Shown here in pieces: positions 43,210 through 63,665 of a stretch of 64,000 nucleotides of DNA. The DNA lies in the NCBI RefSeq assembly GCF_051622035.1, contig NC_135366.1:6789001-6853000 (forward strand), in the 5' to 3' direction. Position numbers and translations under genes: made by a program. Under the pieces are notes generated by a model. It was given only the letters and a program-made list of their open reading frames with translations. It searched no databases and had not been told where the DNA came from. The stretch's first letter is position 1. Every line of letters starts with the position of its first letter. This stretch comes from Arctopsyche grandis (taxonomy: Eukaryota > Arthropoda > Insecta > Trichoptera > Hydropsychidae).

Positions 43210-43700
43210 CTATCGTACTGTAAGACAGGGAAGGTATGTTGACCGTATCCCGGTCTAACGAAACACGTGTTGTGTAGTTTGAAAGAGGATCGTTTATTTG
43301 CGTTCAATTGGTACAATGGTTATTGTATGTACGAAGAGGTTTCTTCGGAGAAGTGATCTGTATGAACTCCAGAGGCTCACTCTGCCGGTGGAGGTTGCTG
43401 CGTTGCTTTATAAACGTTTTGGTTGAAGTGTGTCGTGTGCACATCTTTTGTTCTTGGTACTCGCGCTGCCCTAGTTATGCTGCGAGCGTGGTTTTATGGG
43501 TTCATACGCCTGGACGTAGTTCGTGGTTTTTATGGGTTCAGTGTGTTCTTCCTTTGTTTCCCAGATACGTGTATAGAAACACGTGTCGACCTTTTGACGA
43601 GGCGAGCGTGTGCCATGCGTTAATGACTTTCCTAGATATGTGTCGCAGTGACCTGATGAGATCATTTCAGTTGTACTATATGCCTACAGTACTCTATCTA
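43210..43700. other. unassigned, GC-moderate stretch
   Basis: Holds a 147-codon plus-strand ORF (43308-43751) rich in Cys, Trp and Arg without any recognisable domain. A TGTTGACCG... start near 43239 resembles an LTR end, but I cannot find a matching 3' end. Not called as a gene. Confidence 0.3.
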
Positions 43701-43704
43701 AATC

Positions 43705-43888
43705 CGGTAAACGGATTATTCCGCAAAAAGCGATCTCGTGCACGTCTCTAAAATCTCTATCACGGAATATCTCGCACTCGAGTTCTCGTTAGTACATTAT
43801 TTCGCATGGGTAGCTTTCGATTGATGGAATTCCGTGATCGATATTTTAGTGACGTGCGCGAGATCGCTTTTTGCGGAATAATCACCGA
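43705..43888. mobile_element. foldback MITE (GGATTATTCCGCAAAAAGCG arms)
   Basis: The left arm GGATTATTCCGCAAAAAGCG continues into ATCTCGTGCACGTC. The right arm (43840-43883) is its near-exact inverse. About 180 bp, ending 86 bases before the ZAD gene start codon, so it lies in that gene's promoter or 5' UTR. A weaker relative is at 59932-60094. Confidence 0.7.
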
Positions 43889-43973
43889 GCCTTAAATCCG
43901 AACTCCTGGCAACCCTGAATGTGCTTGATATTCCCAGTTGAAGTAGCCTTGTTTACAGTGCAGTATTGTAGTG

Positions 43974-46116
43974 ATGGAGTGTCGACTTTGCCTCCGCTCT
44001 ATTACAGCTGAGTCTTTCGTCTCCATCCATGACAATCCTCGTCCAGTGGTGCAACACATCTGGAACTGCTGTCAGCTGCAGGTCTGTTGCAATTACATAC
44101 CTTTAACCAATCAATCGCTATCTCACTAGTCTAGTCTCATTACCACTATTCTCATTTGCAGGCGACAAAGAATGACGGGTTGTCAGATCTGATATGCGTT
44201 TTGTGCGACAACACTCTGGAGTTGCTGAGCGCTTTTCGAAAAATCTGTATTCAAAACTACGAAAAGTCAAAATCAAGGTTAGATAAATGTTTGAATATCA
44301 AGACGGAAGAAATTATACTAGAGGATTTAAAATGGGAGGAGTCGGATGTTAATTCACAACCGAACTTTTGCTATGCACCCGTCAATGACGAGATGAATGA
44401 ATGGGGATCGAGTGTTTCCGAAGGGAGCGATTCCAAACAAAACATCCATTTAATTGAAAGCATTGATTCACCGGTGGAGTAAATTAATGGCGCTCAAAAT
44501 ACTGCACAATTTTATTACATATGTGTAATGCTCGCTCTGTTTTACAGATTCGTGTAGGAAATTTTACTTCGTGCGGTTATGGAGCAGAGATTCCAGCGGT
44601 TGATGATGCCGAGGCAAATGAGCCGAATGATATTGAACTCTCACTGGAAGAACCAACTTTGCCGGAAACATTACATGAAAAACCTTCACTATTCAAATCG
44701 GACCAGAAAATCAGTTTGAATGAAATGCCTAACGTTGCATGGAATCTACAACCAAAAAATCCTTCACCGATCGATTGTGATGTTTATTTGAAAGCATTCG
44801 CTCAAGAAGATCTCGGTGCACCCAAGGAAAAAGAGCACGCGGGGGTAAAAATGCACAAATGTAATATTTGTTTAACCCTTTGAATGCTGACCAACTCAGT
44901 TCGGCATTTTGCCAACAAGTCCATGGGCCTGAAAAACGCCGATAGGCGTTGTATTTTGAGCATGTACAAAGTAAATAAGAATACTAACCGCTAAGCCTTT
45001 CCAGATAGCATTGAAAAAAAAATGCATTGAACGTGGGTCGTGTAATCCGTGTCATTCATTTGTCAAGGTTTATAAAGACTGGTATACACCGGAATTTCTG
45101 AATTTATAACCATATGGAAATCTCTAATTGCTTAGTATTTTAGATTGTGAGCATTACATTTTAACAACAATGATGAAGATGCCACTAGTTTTGGAAAAAT
45201 ACATTCATTAATAGACTTTTGTTGATTTTATATTGTTGCAAGATATATTAGAGAGTCTAAACACACCTTACAAAACTCGAAATCCTCAGCGGTAGTTATC
45301 TAGGGTTTGTTTGGATTATCTACAATTTTTATACCTGCTTTCTATTGGATTTCTAAATAATTCTAGTTGGAAATGTTGGCAAAATTTGCAGCGTGGCGGG
45401 CATTCAAAAGAAAAGACGTCAGCATTCAAAGGGTTAAAATTGTACATATGAAATTCCATACTAGGGTAAATCCAGACAAATGTTTAAAATCATTTTTTTA
45501 AAAAAGTAATATATTAAATATCACACTGTTTACAAAATCGATTAAATAGACAAGATTGTCGAAAGACTTTTATTGGAATAAATTGACTAATTAGGATTCG
45601 AATACAAGTATATTTTATTCGAATACAAATTATTTATTAAAATTTATGTGTGTGGATATTTTTTTTCAGATTAAAAATACAAGAAATCCAATACCTTTAG
45701 AATATATACTCAGTGGAAGAAGCAGACCGAAACTGATTGATCAAGGCTTTCTATTCATCAAAGACAGAAAAGTCGAGGATAAAACATTCTGGAGATGTGA
45801 CCAGTACCTAAGCCAGCACTGTAGAGCACGTCTTCATGTCGTCGATGAGACTATCGTGAGGCGAGTCGGTGAACACAGTCATTCGAGTAATTCGGCGAGA
45901 ATCGAAGCGGTCAAAACTCTTCAATCGATCAAGGATAAAGCGATCACAACGCAACACGGGACTCATCAGCTATTGACAGAAAGTTGTACGGGATTGAGCG
46001 AAGCAGTCATCAGCCAAATGCCGAACGATCAAAATGTAAAAAAAATGATTAGAAGAACTCGGAACAACACGCGCTTCCCAATCCCATCATTTTGGCCAAT
46101 ATGTAATTCTGAATGA
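43974..46116 (+). CDS. ZAD domain protein with C-terminal FLYWCH zinc finger
   Basis: Four exons in my model, all phase 0: 43974-44081, 44162-44473, 44548-44844, 45670-46116; 387 residues. The ZAD domain spans residues 1 to about 75, with zinc ligands C3, C6 (MECRLCL) and C48, C51 (CVLC). ZAD mediates homodimerisation in insect zinc-finger transcription factors. Residues 80-239 are acidic linker. FLYWCH covers about 258-310 (RPKLIDQGFLFI, F279-W280, C282, C290, H308, H310), a DNA/protein-binding finger also found in mod(mdg4). The donor of exon 2 (CCG|GTGGAG) is weak but the only phase-compatible one. ZAD proteins normally carry C2H2 arrays; here only relics are seen: HKCNIC just after the exon 3 donor and DHRMIHTNERF in another frame at 46116-46150. 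The gene may therefore be alternatively spliced, newly fused or decaying. Confidence 0.65.
44872..45437 (+). mobile_element. TTAA MITE, piggyBac-like family A, copy 3, in a ZAD-gene intron
   Basis: TTAA at 44872-44875 and 45434-45437; ends CCCTTTGAATGCTGACCAAC and ACGTCAGCATTCAAAGGG. It is 558 bp and starts 27 bases after the exon 3 donor. The paralogous fragment at 57998-58193 has the same flanks joined at one TTAA, which proves the insertion and its target duplication. Confidence 0.92.
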
Positions 46117-46735
46117 CCATCGAATGATACACACGAACGAGCGATTTTGGATGCATGACAGTAATGATGTTTCTAATCGATTTTAATAGTCACAAATTGT
46201 GATTATGCAAGACCTGGCTTTGAGACGGCCCGTTTAAAATTATTCCACTTCTGAATCTATAGATATGATTAAATGTAATGAAATCGGGCTGATTATTAAG
46301 CAGTCTTTCCAAATGGAGCAAATGAGAAGGGCTGTTTTTTTCATTTCGTCCATGTATTTTTATAAAAATATTCAATCTAATGGCCTTATAGAAAAATATC
46401 TATCTAGACATTTTTCTATAAAAAATAGATATTTTTCTATAAAAATAAATAAATATATACGTATATCTAGACAAGATTAAAATGCTACATATCATTCGTT
46501 CCACCAGACGATGCCATTAGTATATTGGAAGACATCTGCAATAGCTGAAGAGCAGATTATATCGACTATTTCGAAGATAATTGGATTAGACGGATAGCTA
46601 GAAGACAACCTTGATTTCCTATCAATTTTGACTTCCTGTGAAGTGGCTTTAAGCAATCAATGCTTGTGATGGATGGCATCGAGCTCCATATTGAGGTTTA
46701 TTAAATGCCCCGAAGACGATCAGAGATTAAACGGA
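46117..46735. other. 3' flank of the ZAD gene with zinc-finger-like relic
   Basis: Right after the stop, another frame reads NDHRMIHTNERFW, like the end of a C2H2 finger and its linker. The rest (46200-46735) is AT-rich with imperfect ATAGATATTTTTCTATAAAA repeats near 46395-46445. No further exon seen. Confidence 0.4.
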
Positions 46736-46737
46736 GC

Positions 46738-47704
46738 TTAACCCTTTGACTGCTACAACAACGATAAATCGTTGTTTTGAAATCGGCGAAGATTGCTACG
46801 ACGATCGTTGTTGACGTCATTAATTGTCGTATTTCAATACTTTCTTTGAGCCACCAGCGCATCAGTGGCACGAAACATTTTTTTTATATACGTATTTATA
46901 TTTATTTTTCAATCAAGCTTTATAAATATTTATCAATTTTTTAAATAAAAGCTCTTCAATTTCGGGTTCATCATCAAAGTAAATTTCGGGTTCGTTGTCA
47001 AAGTCATATAAGGAGTTATTACTTGGGAATTGATTATTGTCGATAAATTCATTTTCAGAATCAGTAGAGCTGCTGATTTGTCGAGTTCCTCGGCGAGGAG
47101 CTATTATTTCGCTTTCGTCACTTTCACTGTCCGATATCATTTTGCAGAGTTAAAATAAATGGCAAAAAACAATAGAAATCCGCTTTCAATTATATAGGTC
47201 ACGAGACGTCACGAATTCGTGCAATCAATCAAATACAACTGAAATGCATACAAAATGTTTATGATACATGTTGAAAAATTATTTGATTATTAGAAACTTC
47301 GCATCCTTGTGTGTCTCGCTCATACGTACACAATTAAAACCAAGAAAGAAAGAGAGAGAGACCGCTACCTGTTTCGAATATATCGCATGTTGTAAGGATA
47401 CATCGATATCTAAAAATAGATTATTGAAAAGAATAAAGCCTCGGAAAACAATCGTCAAAACTTATTTAGTGTATATATGTAGGTATCTCTTTCGCACGCA
47501 GGCATGTAAAAGCAAGACAGAAAGAGAGAGCACGAGTCCACGACTGCTTCTTAAAAATGTATATAAAGTATTATAAAAATTACGAGTGTTCGGCGAAGTA
47601 AGTATGTAAAAAAAAATATTATATTTATTTTTTTTCAAAATAATTACAAATGTTAGCATTTTTCGCTTGGACATTGAAAAACCTCGTAGCAGCCAAAGGG
47701 TTAA
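46738..47704 (-). mobile_element. piggyBac element, internally deleted
   Basis: TTAA at 46738-46741 and 47701-47704. The ends CCCTTTGACTGCTACAACAA and CTCGTAGCAGCCAAAGGG are inverted repeats. 959 bp, with a relic of the transposase N-terminus on the minus strand. Different in sequence from family A but with the same CCCTTTGA.TGCT start, so it may be a relative of the source of those MITEs. Confidence 0.8.
46913..47140 (-). pseudogene. piggyBac transposase, acidic N-terminal fragment
   Basis: The frame begins MISDSESDESEIIAPRRGTR, continues SSSTDSENEF and ends in an acidic stretch (EPEIYFDDEPEIEELL) before a stop at 46913. Acidic Ser/Asp/Glu-rich N-termini like this are usual in piggyBac transposases. 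The DDBD catalytic core is absent, so it cannot act. Confidence 0.6.
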
Positions 47705-49563
47705 ACTAGAGCCGTACTTTTCCGCGATAGAAAGTATGCGTTGCTGGAAAAAAAAAATAGCAATACGATAAGCGCTTTTAGCAATTAGATATAATAATTA
47801 GTCACATTGAGATTATTTAAAGGATGTTACCCATTGCTTAAATAGTTTATGAATTTGTTGTATTTCGTAATTTATTTATTAATATAAGTATTATGAATTA
47901 TTTGGACATTTTTTCAACTTAATTCATTTACTTGTTGTGTTTTTAATTAAGTGGTTTCATATTTTTCTTTTGTTTTACTATTTTTATATTTAGCATTTGT
48001 TTTTTTAGTGATTATTTCCTGTTATCTATTTTTTAAATAAAATATATGAATATTTTGTAGTAACCAATCTTTATTTCTGTTATTTTCTACTTATAATTAT
48101 GGTTTTCTCATTTTCTTTAATTTTTTCATCCCATAAAAATTTTGCAATATGCAATTTGAAAACCATTTTCTGATTAAATGATTGATAAATTGATGCAATT
48201 TACATTTTTTTACTTTTCGGAAACCTTTTAAGTTGTTTTTTTATTTAAATTTATTTAGTAATATAAAACTGGATGTTGATTTCATGCAAATTGTGAATTT
48301 TTCTCACAAAATATTCGTCTGCATGTTGAAAAGGTCATAAGATGAAAAGGTCACAAGGTAAATAGGTCACAATGAAATGGATATGGTAAATTGTTCGGAC
48401 AGGCAATACAACTATTGGACACAAGTTAGAGAATAAAGCAGTAAAAAAGAAATCAAATTTAACAACTTTATATTAAAAAAGTATATACAATTGTTTGTGT
48501 ACTTTCGACAAAGTGTTTAAATATTACAAAAACTAATACACATAACCGTTAAAATCTTCCAATATACACCACAAGCACCTAATTAGAGTGCAAATAAGTT
48601 AAAACAAAACAAAAAAAAAAGCTATTCTCAATGTACGTACAAAAATATATTAAACTATTGCGAACAAAAAGTTCACCTGTACATAAAGCGCATTTATTTA
48701 TACATGACGGTAAGAGCAAGAATGTCTGCTGCTTTCTTAAAATGAGATCTGACAATTGAGTTTACTTTCGATACGATTTTAATACAAAAGTTGATGCTCG
48801 TGCAGACAGACGTTTCAACAGATTCAAGAAATAAAAATCAAATGAGATTTTAATACAATTTTTTAACTATCTAACTACATAATAAAAATACACACGAATT
48901 AAATGCAAGATACCCAATCGCTTTTAAAACTCTATATATAATAATCAAACTTACATATACATACATAAATATAACAAAATTAATCTATGATATAATTAAA
49001 ATACATTATCAATATACACACATATATATATATTTATATATATATACAAACATTTATTAACCATAATTGAGTACATAAAATAACTTAACATTATAATATC
49101 AACAGAGATTTTTGTGCAAAAGTTTCTTATGCAATAATTCATCACTTAAAACTAATTCATTAACCAAATTGTACATTAAGTATTCAAGATGATACAATTA
49201 CACATTTTAAATGGAAATCTTACTTAAAAATGATCACTCTTTAAGTACAATCGCCGTGCTTATGTATATTTTAAACAAGCAATCGTCAACATTTGTAAAC
49301 GTGCTCCTACCAACCGTCAAACATTTAAAAAACATTAATATAGCTCTATGTATGATATATAATTCTGTATAAAACTCTTTCAGTATATGCACATTGCACT
49401 TTAAAACATCTTTTGTATATGGTTTTAATGTCCGAGTCTATTATTTTAAATCACAAAGTTCATCAGTTGTATTATATATATTTAAAAAGCGTTGAAATTA
49501 ATTTTTAAAAGATCGGAGTCTCATGATGGCAGCGTCGTGGAGCCAAGACCCCAAACTGAACAA
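47705..49563. other. AT-rich 3' flank of Br140
   Basis: No gene. It probably contains the Br140 3' UTR on the right. It includes three AGGTCA sites at exactly 16-base spacing (48332, 48348, 48364) and short TA repeats near 49021-49045. A unique poly(A) signal cannot be picked among several TTTATT on the plus strand. Confidence 0.4.
48332..48369 (+). promoter_or_regulatory. three AGGTCA half-sites in 16-base steps
   Basis: AGGTCA at 48332-48337, 48348-48353 and 48364-48369 within a degenerate AAAGGTCAYAAG repeat. AGGTCA is the nuclear-receptor half-site. It may equally be a small tandem repeat without function. Confidence 0.25.
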
Positions 49564-59153
<9,590 letters not shown>

Positions 59154-59330
59154 GGTGCGTGTGTGTGGGTTTTGGGGCCCCACGACGGCCGCAAACAAAC
59201 CGCGCGCCTCTCACCCGCGAAACTAACTTGACGTTTACAACACGCAGTGTTGCCAGCGCGATCACCTAACGATGGCGCTACACCGGTGTGGCCATATGCT
59301 CTTGACCATAACCTACTTTTTCTGACGTTA
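59154..59330 (-). promoter_or_regulatory. 5' flank of Br140
   Basis: GC-rich stretch directly upstream of the Br140 start codon, with (GT)4-like and CGCGCG sequence. It probably holds the 5' UTR and a TATA-less promoter. An overlapping 240-codon frame (58613-59335) is a shadow apart from exon 2. Confidence 0.4.
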
Positions 59331-59334
59331 ATCA

Positions 59335-59925
59335 AAGTTTATTGTTAAATTGGTCTCTCTTACGTGAATATTTAAATTACAACTCATTAAAGTATTAATT
59401 TCAACTTAAAACTTAGCTTAATTTATGATTTTATATGTGAAATTCAAATAATTTACAAAAATAAAAATAAACACATTAAATTAAAATTCTATGATTCATC
59501 AATATAAATTAAAATATTACACTTCTTATTTAATTTAATAAGTCTTGTAAATTGCTACATTTATTTAATTCACTTTTCAAAAGAATTTTCCATGTACTTT
59601 TTTAATACGGTAGAAAAACAAATGACTTTCTATTTATTTGAATAATTTATGCGCTATTTATTTAATCGATTTTAGATACTCGCATTGAAACTGTTGTTGT
59701 TTTCGTCGATGTTAATAAGAATTTAGGTCAATAGTGTTGAATATTTGTTGTTGTGTAATATAAAATGTGACACTTTGACAAGTTTAGCGGCACTTTATAA
59801 TCGGATTTCGTTTGTCAATAAAATGAAAAAGTTGTCGCATGAGAATGTCTTCTTATTTGAGCATTCGTTCGCTTTTTTATCTACATGCCTAAAAATCAAC
59901 ATTGTATGTACATGCATTGTATGTA
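59335..59925. other. AT-rich, no gene seen
   Basis: No recognised exon or repeat ends between the Br140 promoter and the MITE at 59932. Confidence 0.4.
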
Positions 59926-59931
59926 TGTGGT

Positions 59932-60094
59932 TCGGTGATTACTGGTCACAAAGTCACTAAAATCTCTATAATGGAATATCTGGCAGCCGAAAAGTCCATC
60001 ATACTAACGATAACTATCATACCAACGAGAACTTAAGTGCCAAATATTGCGTATTCACGATTTTAATGGCAAAAATTGTCTTTGTGACCACCGC
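59932..60094. mobile_element. small MITE related to the element at 43705-43888
   Basis: The ends TCGGTGATTACTGGTCACAA and CTTTGTGACCACCG are imperfect inverted repeats. AGTCACTAAAATCTCTATAA resembles CGTCTCTAAAATCTCTATCA in the other element. About 163 bp. Confidence 0.5.
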
Positions 60095-60170
60095 AATGTG
60101 ACTAATAATCTAATTACTGTATATATGCATATTAAATACATGTGATGTATACTGTTTTTATAGCAAACGT

Positions 60171-60230
60171 GACGACTTGGAGCTGATCTGTAAAGTCACT
60201 ATGGCAAATTTGTAAATAAATAAATATGAA
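60171..60230 (+). repeat. LINE 3'-tail fragment
   Basis: GTCACTATGGCAAATTTGTA followed by AAATAAATAAATA, matching the tail at 17845-17910. Confidence 0.4.
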
Positions 60231-60639
60231 TCTAAAGTTGTTCTGCGAATATAGTATTTGTACATATGTAATTGTGAAAATTTTGATTCAATTTTTTATT
60301 TACTACCTTATAAACAAAAAAACAAATTTTACGGCATTTGAAATTGGATCCTTAAATTCAACATACATATTAAAGTTATAGGCGTCATGAAAAAAATTCT
60401 CGAAGAATTTACATTCTAGATATTCACTTGTGTAGTTAGTCAAGTCGAGATAAAAAAAAACGACCGAATCTGCTTCACATTTATTTGCTTGTATTATACA
60501 TATATGTAAATGTATGTATGTGCCTTTATTACAAAGCCGTAATAAACGACACCCTAAAAACATATGTCAATCATAAAATTTGTTTTGGTAACTGAAAGTA
60601 TGGCGCAAGGGGACGTAAAAAAATATGTTTATAAATATC

Positions 60640-61740
60640 TAAAGGGGAAGAACGGGGTGGTTATAACCATAACAGTTTAGTTGGCGTTCGTGTTGTGTTT
60701 AATGAGTGCAGTCGCAGTCGACCGTTAAGAATAATTCAAAATTCCAAACGCAGGTGCGCGAAATGGCGGCTTTGCGATGCAAACACCATTAAAATGGCGG
60801 CAACCTCCCCTTTCACGACCTCGAAATTTCCCCTTTTGCATAACGTTTTTTTTTTTTTTTTGTAACGAAACCTGACCTATTACGAAAACGCCGATTTATG
60901 AATAACGAGGCATCAAGTCACGTGTATAAGCGCGTGCACATTTCCGAGCTTAGAGGACCGGAAGTGAGGGTCAGTCCGACAGGATGTGCCGAGACCCCCG
61001 GCCGGGAATTAGATGAACGTTTAATCTGACGGGGATTTATTCGCAGGAGGAATATCCACAATAACAAATGGCCGTCGTTAGAGTGACTTCCCCGAGTGAG
61101 GCTCGCTGATTTATACGACCTTTTTGCGTAATCGCTCACGTCGCGGCCATATGAGCGAGTGCGATAAGGGACATCAAACCCCCTGCCAACTATTAATTCT
61201 TACGGGGGTGTAAGTACCAAATACACTTGGGAGACGCACCGACTAACCGATTCGGACGAATCGGCCTTCGGATCTTGGTGAATGGATGAGGAATCGACGT
61301 CGTACGTCAATAGGATGTTCAATCAAGGAGATGCACGTGTGACTTGAGATATCTCCGCGTGAAAGATTGCCCTGGCGTGGTGTGAAATACTTTATGCGAT
61401 GATGGATCGTGTCAATTTGGGGAAAAAATCGGCGGAAGGCTAATGTTGATTGAATTAAAATAATTGGCACGATGACGTACGCATTTGTTTCCCGACGAAT
61501 GAACCGGCTACGTACATTGATTTGGTGATGTTTTATTCTATTTAATTGGAAGTGTTCGGTTATGGCCGTTATGAGTAGCGTGGATTGCGATGAAATTTCA
61601 GCCGACAGGGCTTTAATCAAGGGCTTTCATTTTTGCGATGAAAGTCCGGAAAGAGAATTAAAAACCGCTGAAAAGCGGACTAATGAAAATCGCTTGCGGA
61701 CAGTGTACTCGCCCTGCCGGAAAATCGGACACATGTAAAT
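60640..61740. promoter_or_regulatory. GC-richer, repeat-free block of unknown role
   Basis: About 1.1 kb with clearly higher GC than its flanks and no detectable repeats, microsatellites or convincing ORF. The 125-codon minus ORF at 61243-61620 has no domain. It contains two AAATGGCGGC-type YY1/PHO-like cores (near 60769 and 60794). It could be a conserved regulatory block or the promoter/5' exon of a gene outside the window. Confidence 0.35.
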
Positions 61741-61867
61741 GAGAAAAAAATAAAACAACAATTCAATTATGTATGTATGTACATTTTCACGGACGATACT
61801 ATTCTCTACTACCTACTGTATTTTGTAGCTTTATAACCATTATATATGTATATGAATCTATATAAAC

Positions 61868-62360
61868 TAGTATTGTACCCGATTAAATATTATATCATCG
61901 CATGGATATTGGCATATTATGTAAGTTATTAAATTAAAATAAATGTGTCGGTTCTGTGTTCGATCCGCACGCGGTCGAATTTTTTTCAAATACCTTTTAA
62001 ATATATTTAATTTAATATTTATATTTAATAATAAAAAAAATGGTAAAAACTACCTACCTACCAACATGTTAACAGTATAAAACATCAATAGAAAAATTAA
62101 TTAATTAAATAAATTTTCAATAGATGGCGGTAAACGCTCAGAGACTTTGCACCGTCTATTTGCTTAGAGGAAACATTGGTGACAAACAGTGTATATATTT
62201 TTTATCTTTTGTTATTACATATATTCGTTTATACGTTTTGGCAGTGGTTAAGCTGTGAAGTACATATATATGTTGAATCGAAACGATTATTATAGTACGG
62301 CGAGCGTTACCTCAGACAGACACACAGGTAGACACACAGAATAGCGATATTATATATGTA
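61868..62360 (-). mobile_element. possible non-autonomous Helitron
   Basis: On the minus strand the right side reads TATATAATATCGCTATTCTG then GTGTGTCTACCTGTGTGTCTG, like a Helitron 5' end. The left side reads CGGGTACAATACTAGT, like a 3' end (CTAG|T). The exact 5' TC is unclear. Confidence 0.4.
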
Positions 62361-62924
62361 TATGATAATTAGTCGAATTGAGCTAATAAATAAATATGTA
62401 TATTACCTTGTTTAATTATAGACTGACAACTTTTAGTTAGTCTTAGTTTGGTATCAGAAAGAAAAATACACAACTCTTATATTCTGGCCAATATAAATCG
62501 AGTATTTGCAGAGTTTCGCCAATAGGAATCGAAGTTTGCCTACTGCTAAGTTAATTGAAATGATGTACATATATAGAAGTCTGCCATTGAATGTGAAATG
62601 TTACTCGTTTTGTACTTCATTTTAATATTGATTTACAACAGCTATTAATTAACTAGAGGAATGTTATTATTAATAATAAAATTGAACTACATATGTATGT
62701 ATATGTAATTCCAATTTAGAAATATGAACATATTATACACAAATTTAGGTCCATTTATATTATCTAGTACTGAAAGTCAACAGCCCGGCATAACACTGCA
62801 CGGAAAACACTAGTTCTATTTATGCTATACGGCACTGCCCGTTTTCAGCACGTTTATACTTTTTTGGATGAGTGCAAGTGAAAATCGGCTAACATGTACA
62901 TTACATTAATTCGGATCAATTGTT

Positions 62925-63165
62925 TGGTCAGTAGCCAGCAGTGTAACTCGATGGTTGCGTTAATGATAACCACCGAGAGGTTCCCGGATTTAATCCCTAG
63001 GTTGACCTGGATAAGATATTTCTGTAGTGCTGCTGGTCAGACTTGGATATTTATGACTCCAAATCGATTGTCTCCAATTACAGATTGCCAATTGATCTGA
63101 TTTCATTGTTGAAACGGTTACTCCATCAAATTGGCAAAAACCATCACAAATATCTGAATTTAGTT
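62925..63165 (+). repeat. tRNA-derived SINE
   Basis: AGCCAGCAGTGTAACTCGATGG (head), a mutated B box GGATTTAATCCC, then TGCTGGTCAGACTTGGATAT, AAATCGATTGTCTCC and GATTTCATTGTTGAAACGG. Confidence 0.7.
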
Positions 63166-63185
63166 TATTTATTTATTTTTTACAT

Positions 63186-63232
63186 ATATACCAGGAAGGC
63201 CTTACAGGTAACCCCAATGCGCCTTCCTGGCC
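63186..63232 (-). repeat. CCAGGAAGG-stem 3' tail, inverted copy
   Basis: CCAGGAAGGCCTTACAGGTA ... GCGCCTTCCTGG, the complement of the tails at 14328-14420 and 63597-63660. The two ends pair. Confidence 0.5.
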
Positions 63233-63344
63233 AATTACAAACATTGCAGCATTTTTATTATACAAGTCGCTGAATTACGAGACACTGAAAAACTCACAAA
63301 TTAACGAAACATCTATGAATTGTACATAAATTTTATTGTACATA

Positions 63345-63490
63345 AATCAATCTCAAATAGTGGTGACATAGTAGGTAGGAAGGATATTTAGCCAATTTTA
63401 CCGGGAACCGTTTCAACAATGAAATCAGAGAAAATTGGCAAACTCTGATAGGAAACGATCGACCTGGAGTCACAAATATCCAAGTCTAAA
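63345..63490 (-). repeat. SINE body fragment
   Basis: The minus strand shows GACTTGGATATTTGTGACTC, GGTCGATCGTTTCCTATCAG and the CTTCCTACCTACTATGTCAC tail; head missing. Confidence 0.7.
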
Positions 63491-63596
63491 TCCACAGATG
63501 TCTCTATAGATTAATTATTAATTTCGTGTTCATAGATGCGTTTTGAAATACAGCAATTTATGCAATAAAAATTTTTGCAATGTTTGTAATTAATTG

Positions 63597-63665
63597 TATA
63601 GGAAGGCGCATTTGGGGTTTGCCTGTTAAGCCTTCCTGGTATATATTTATGTAAAAAAAGTAATA
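63597..63665 (+). repeat. CCAGGAAGG-stem 3' tail
   Basis: TAGGAAGGCGCATTTGGGGT ... AAGCCTTCCTGGTATATATT then an A-rich tail. Same family as 14328-14420. Confidence 0.5.

Noticed and set aside
43308-43751. 147-codon plus-strand ORF
   Set aside because: Odd composition (many Cys, Trp, Arg), no domain, and it runs into the foldback MITE at 43705; no splice context supports it.
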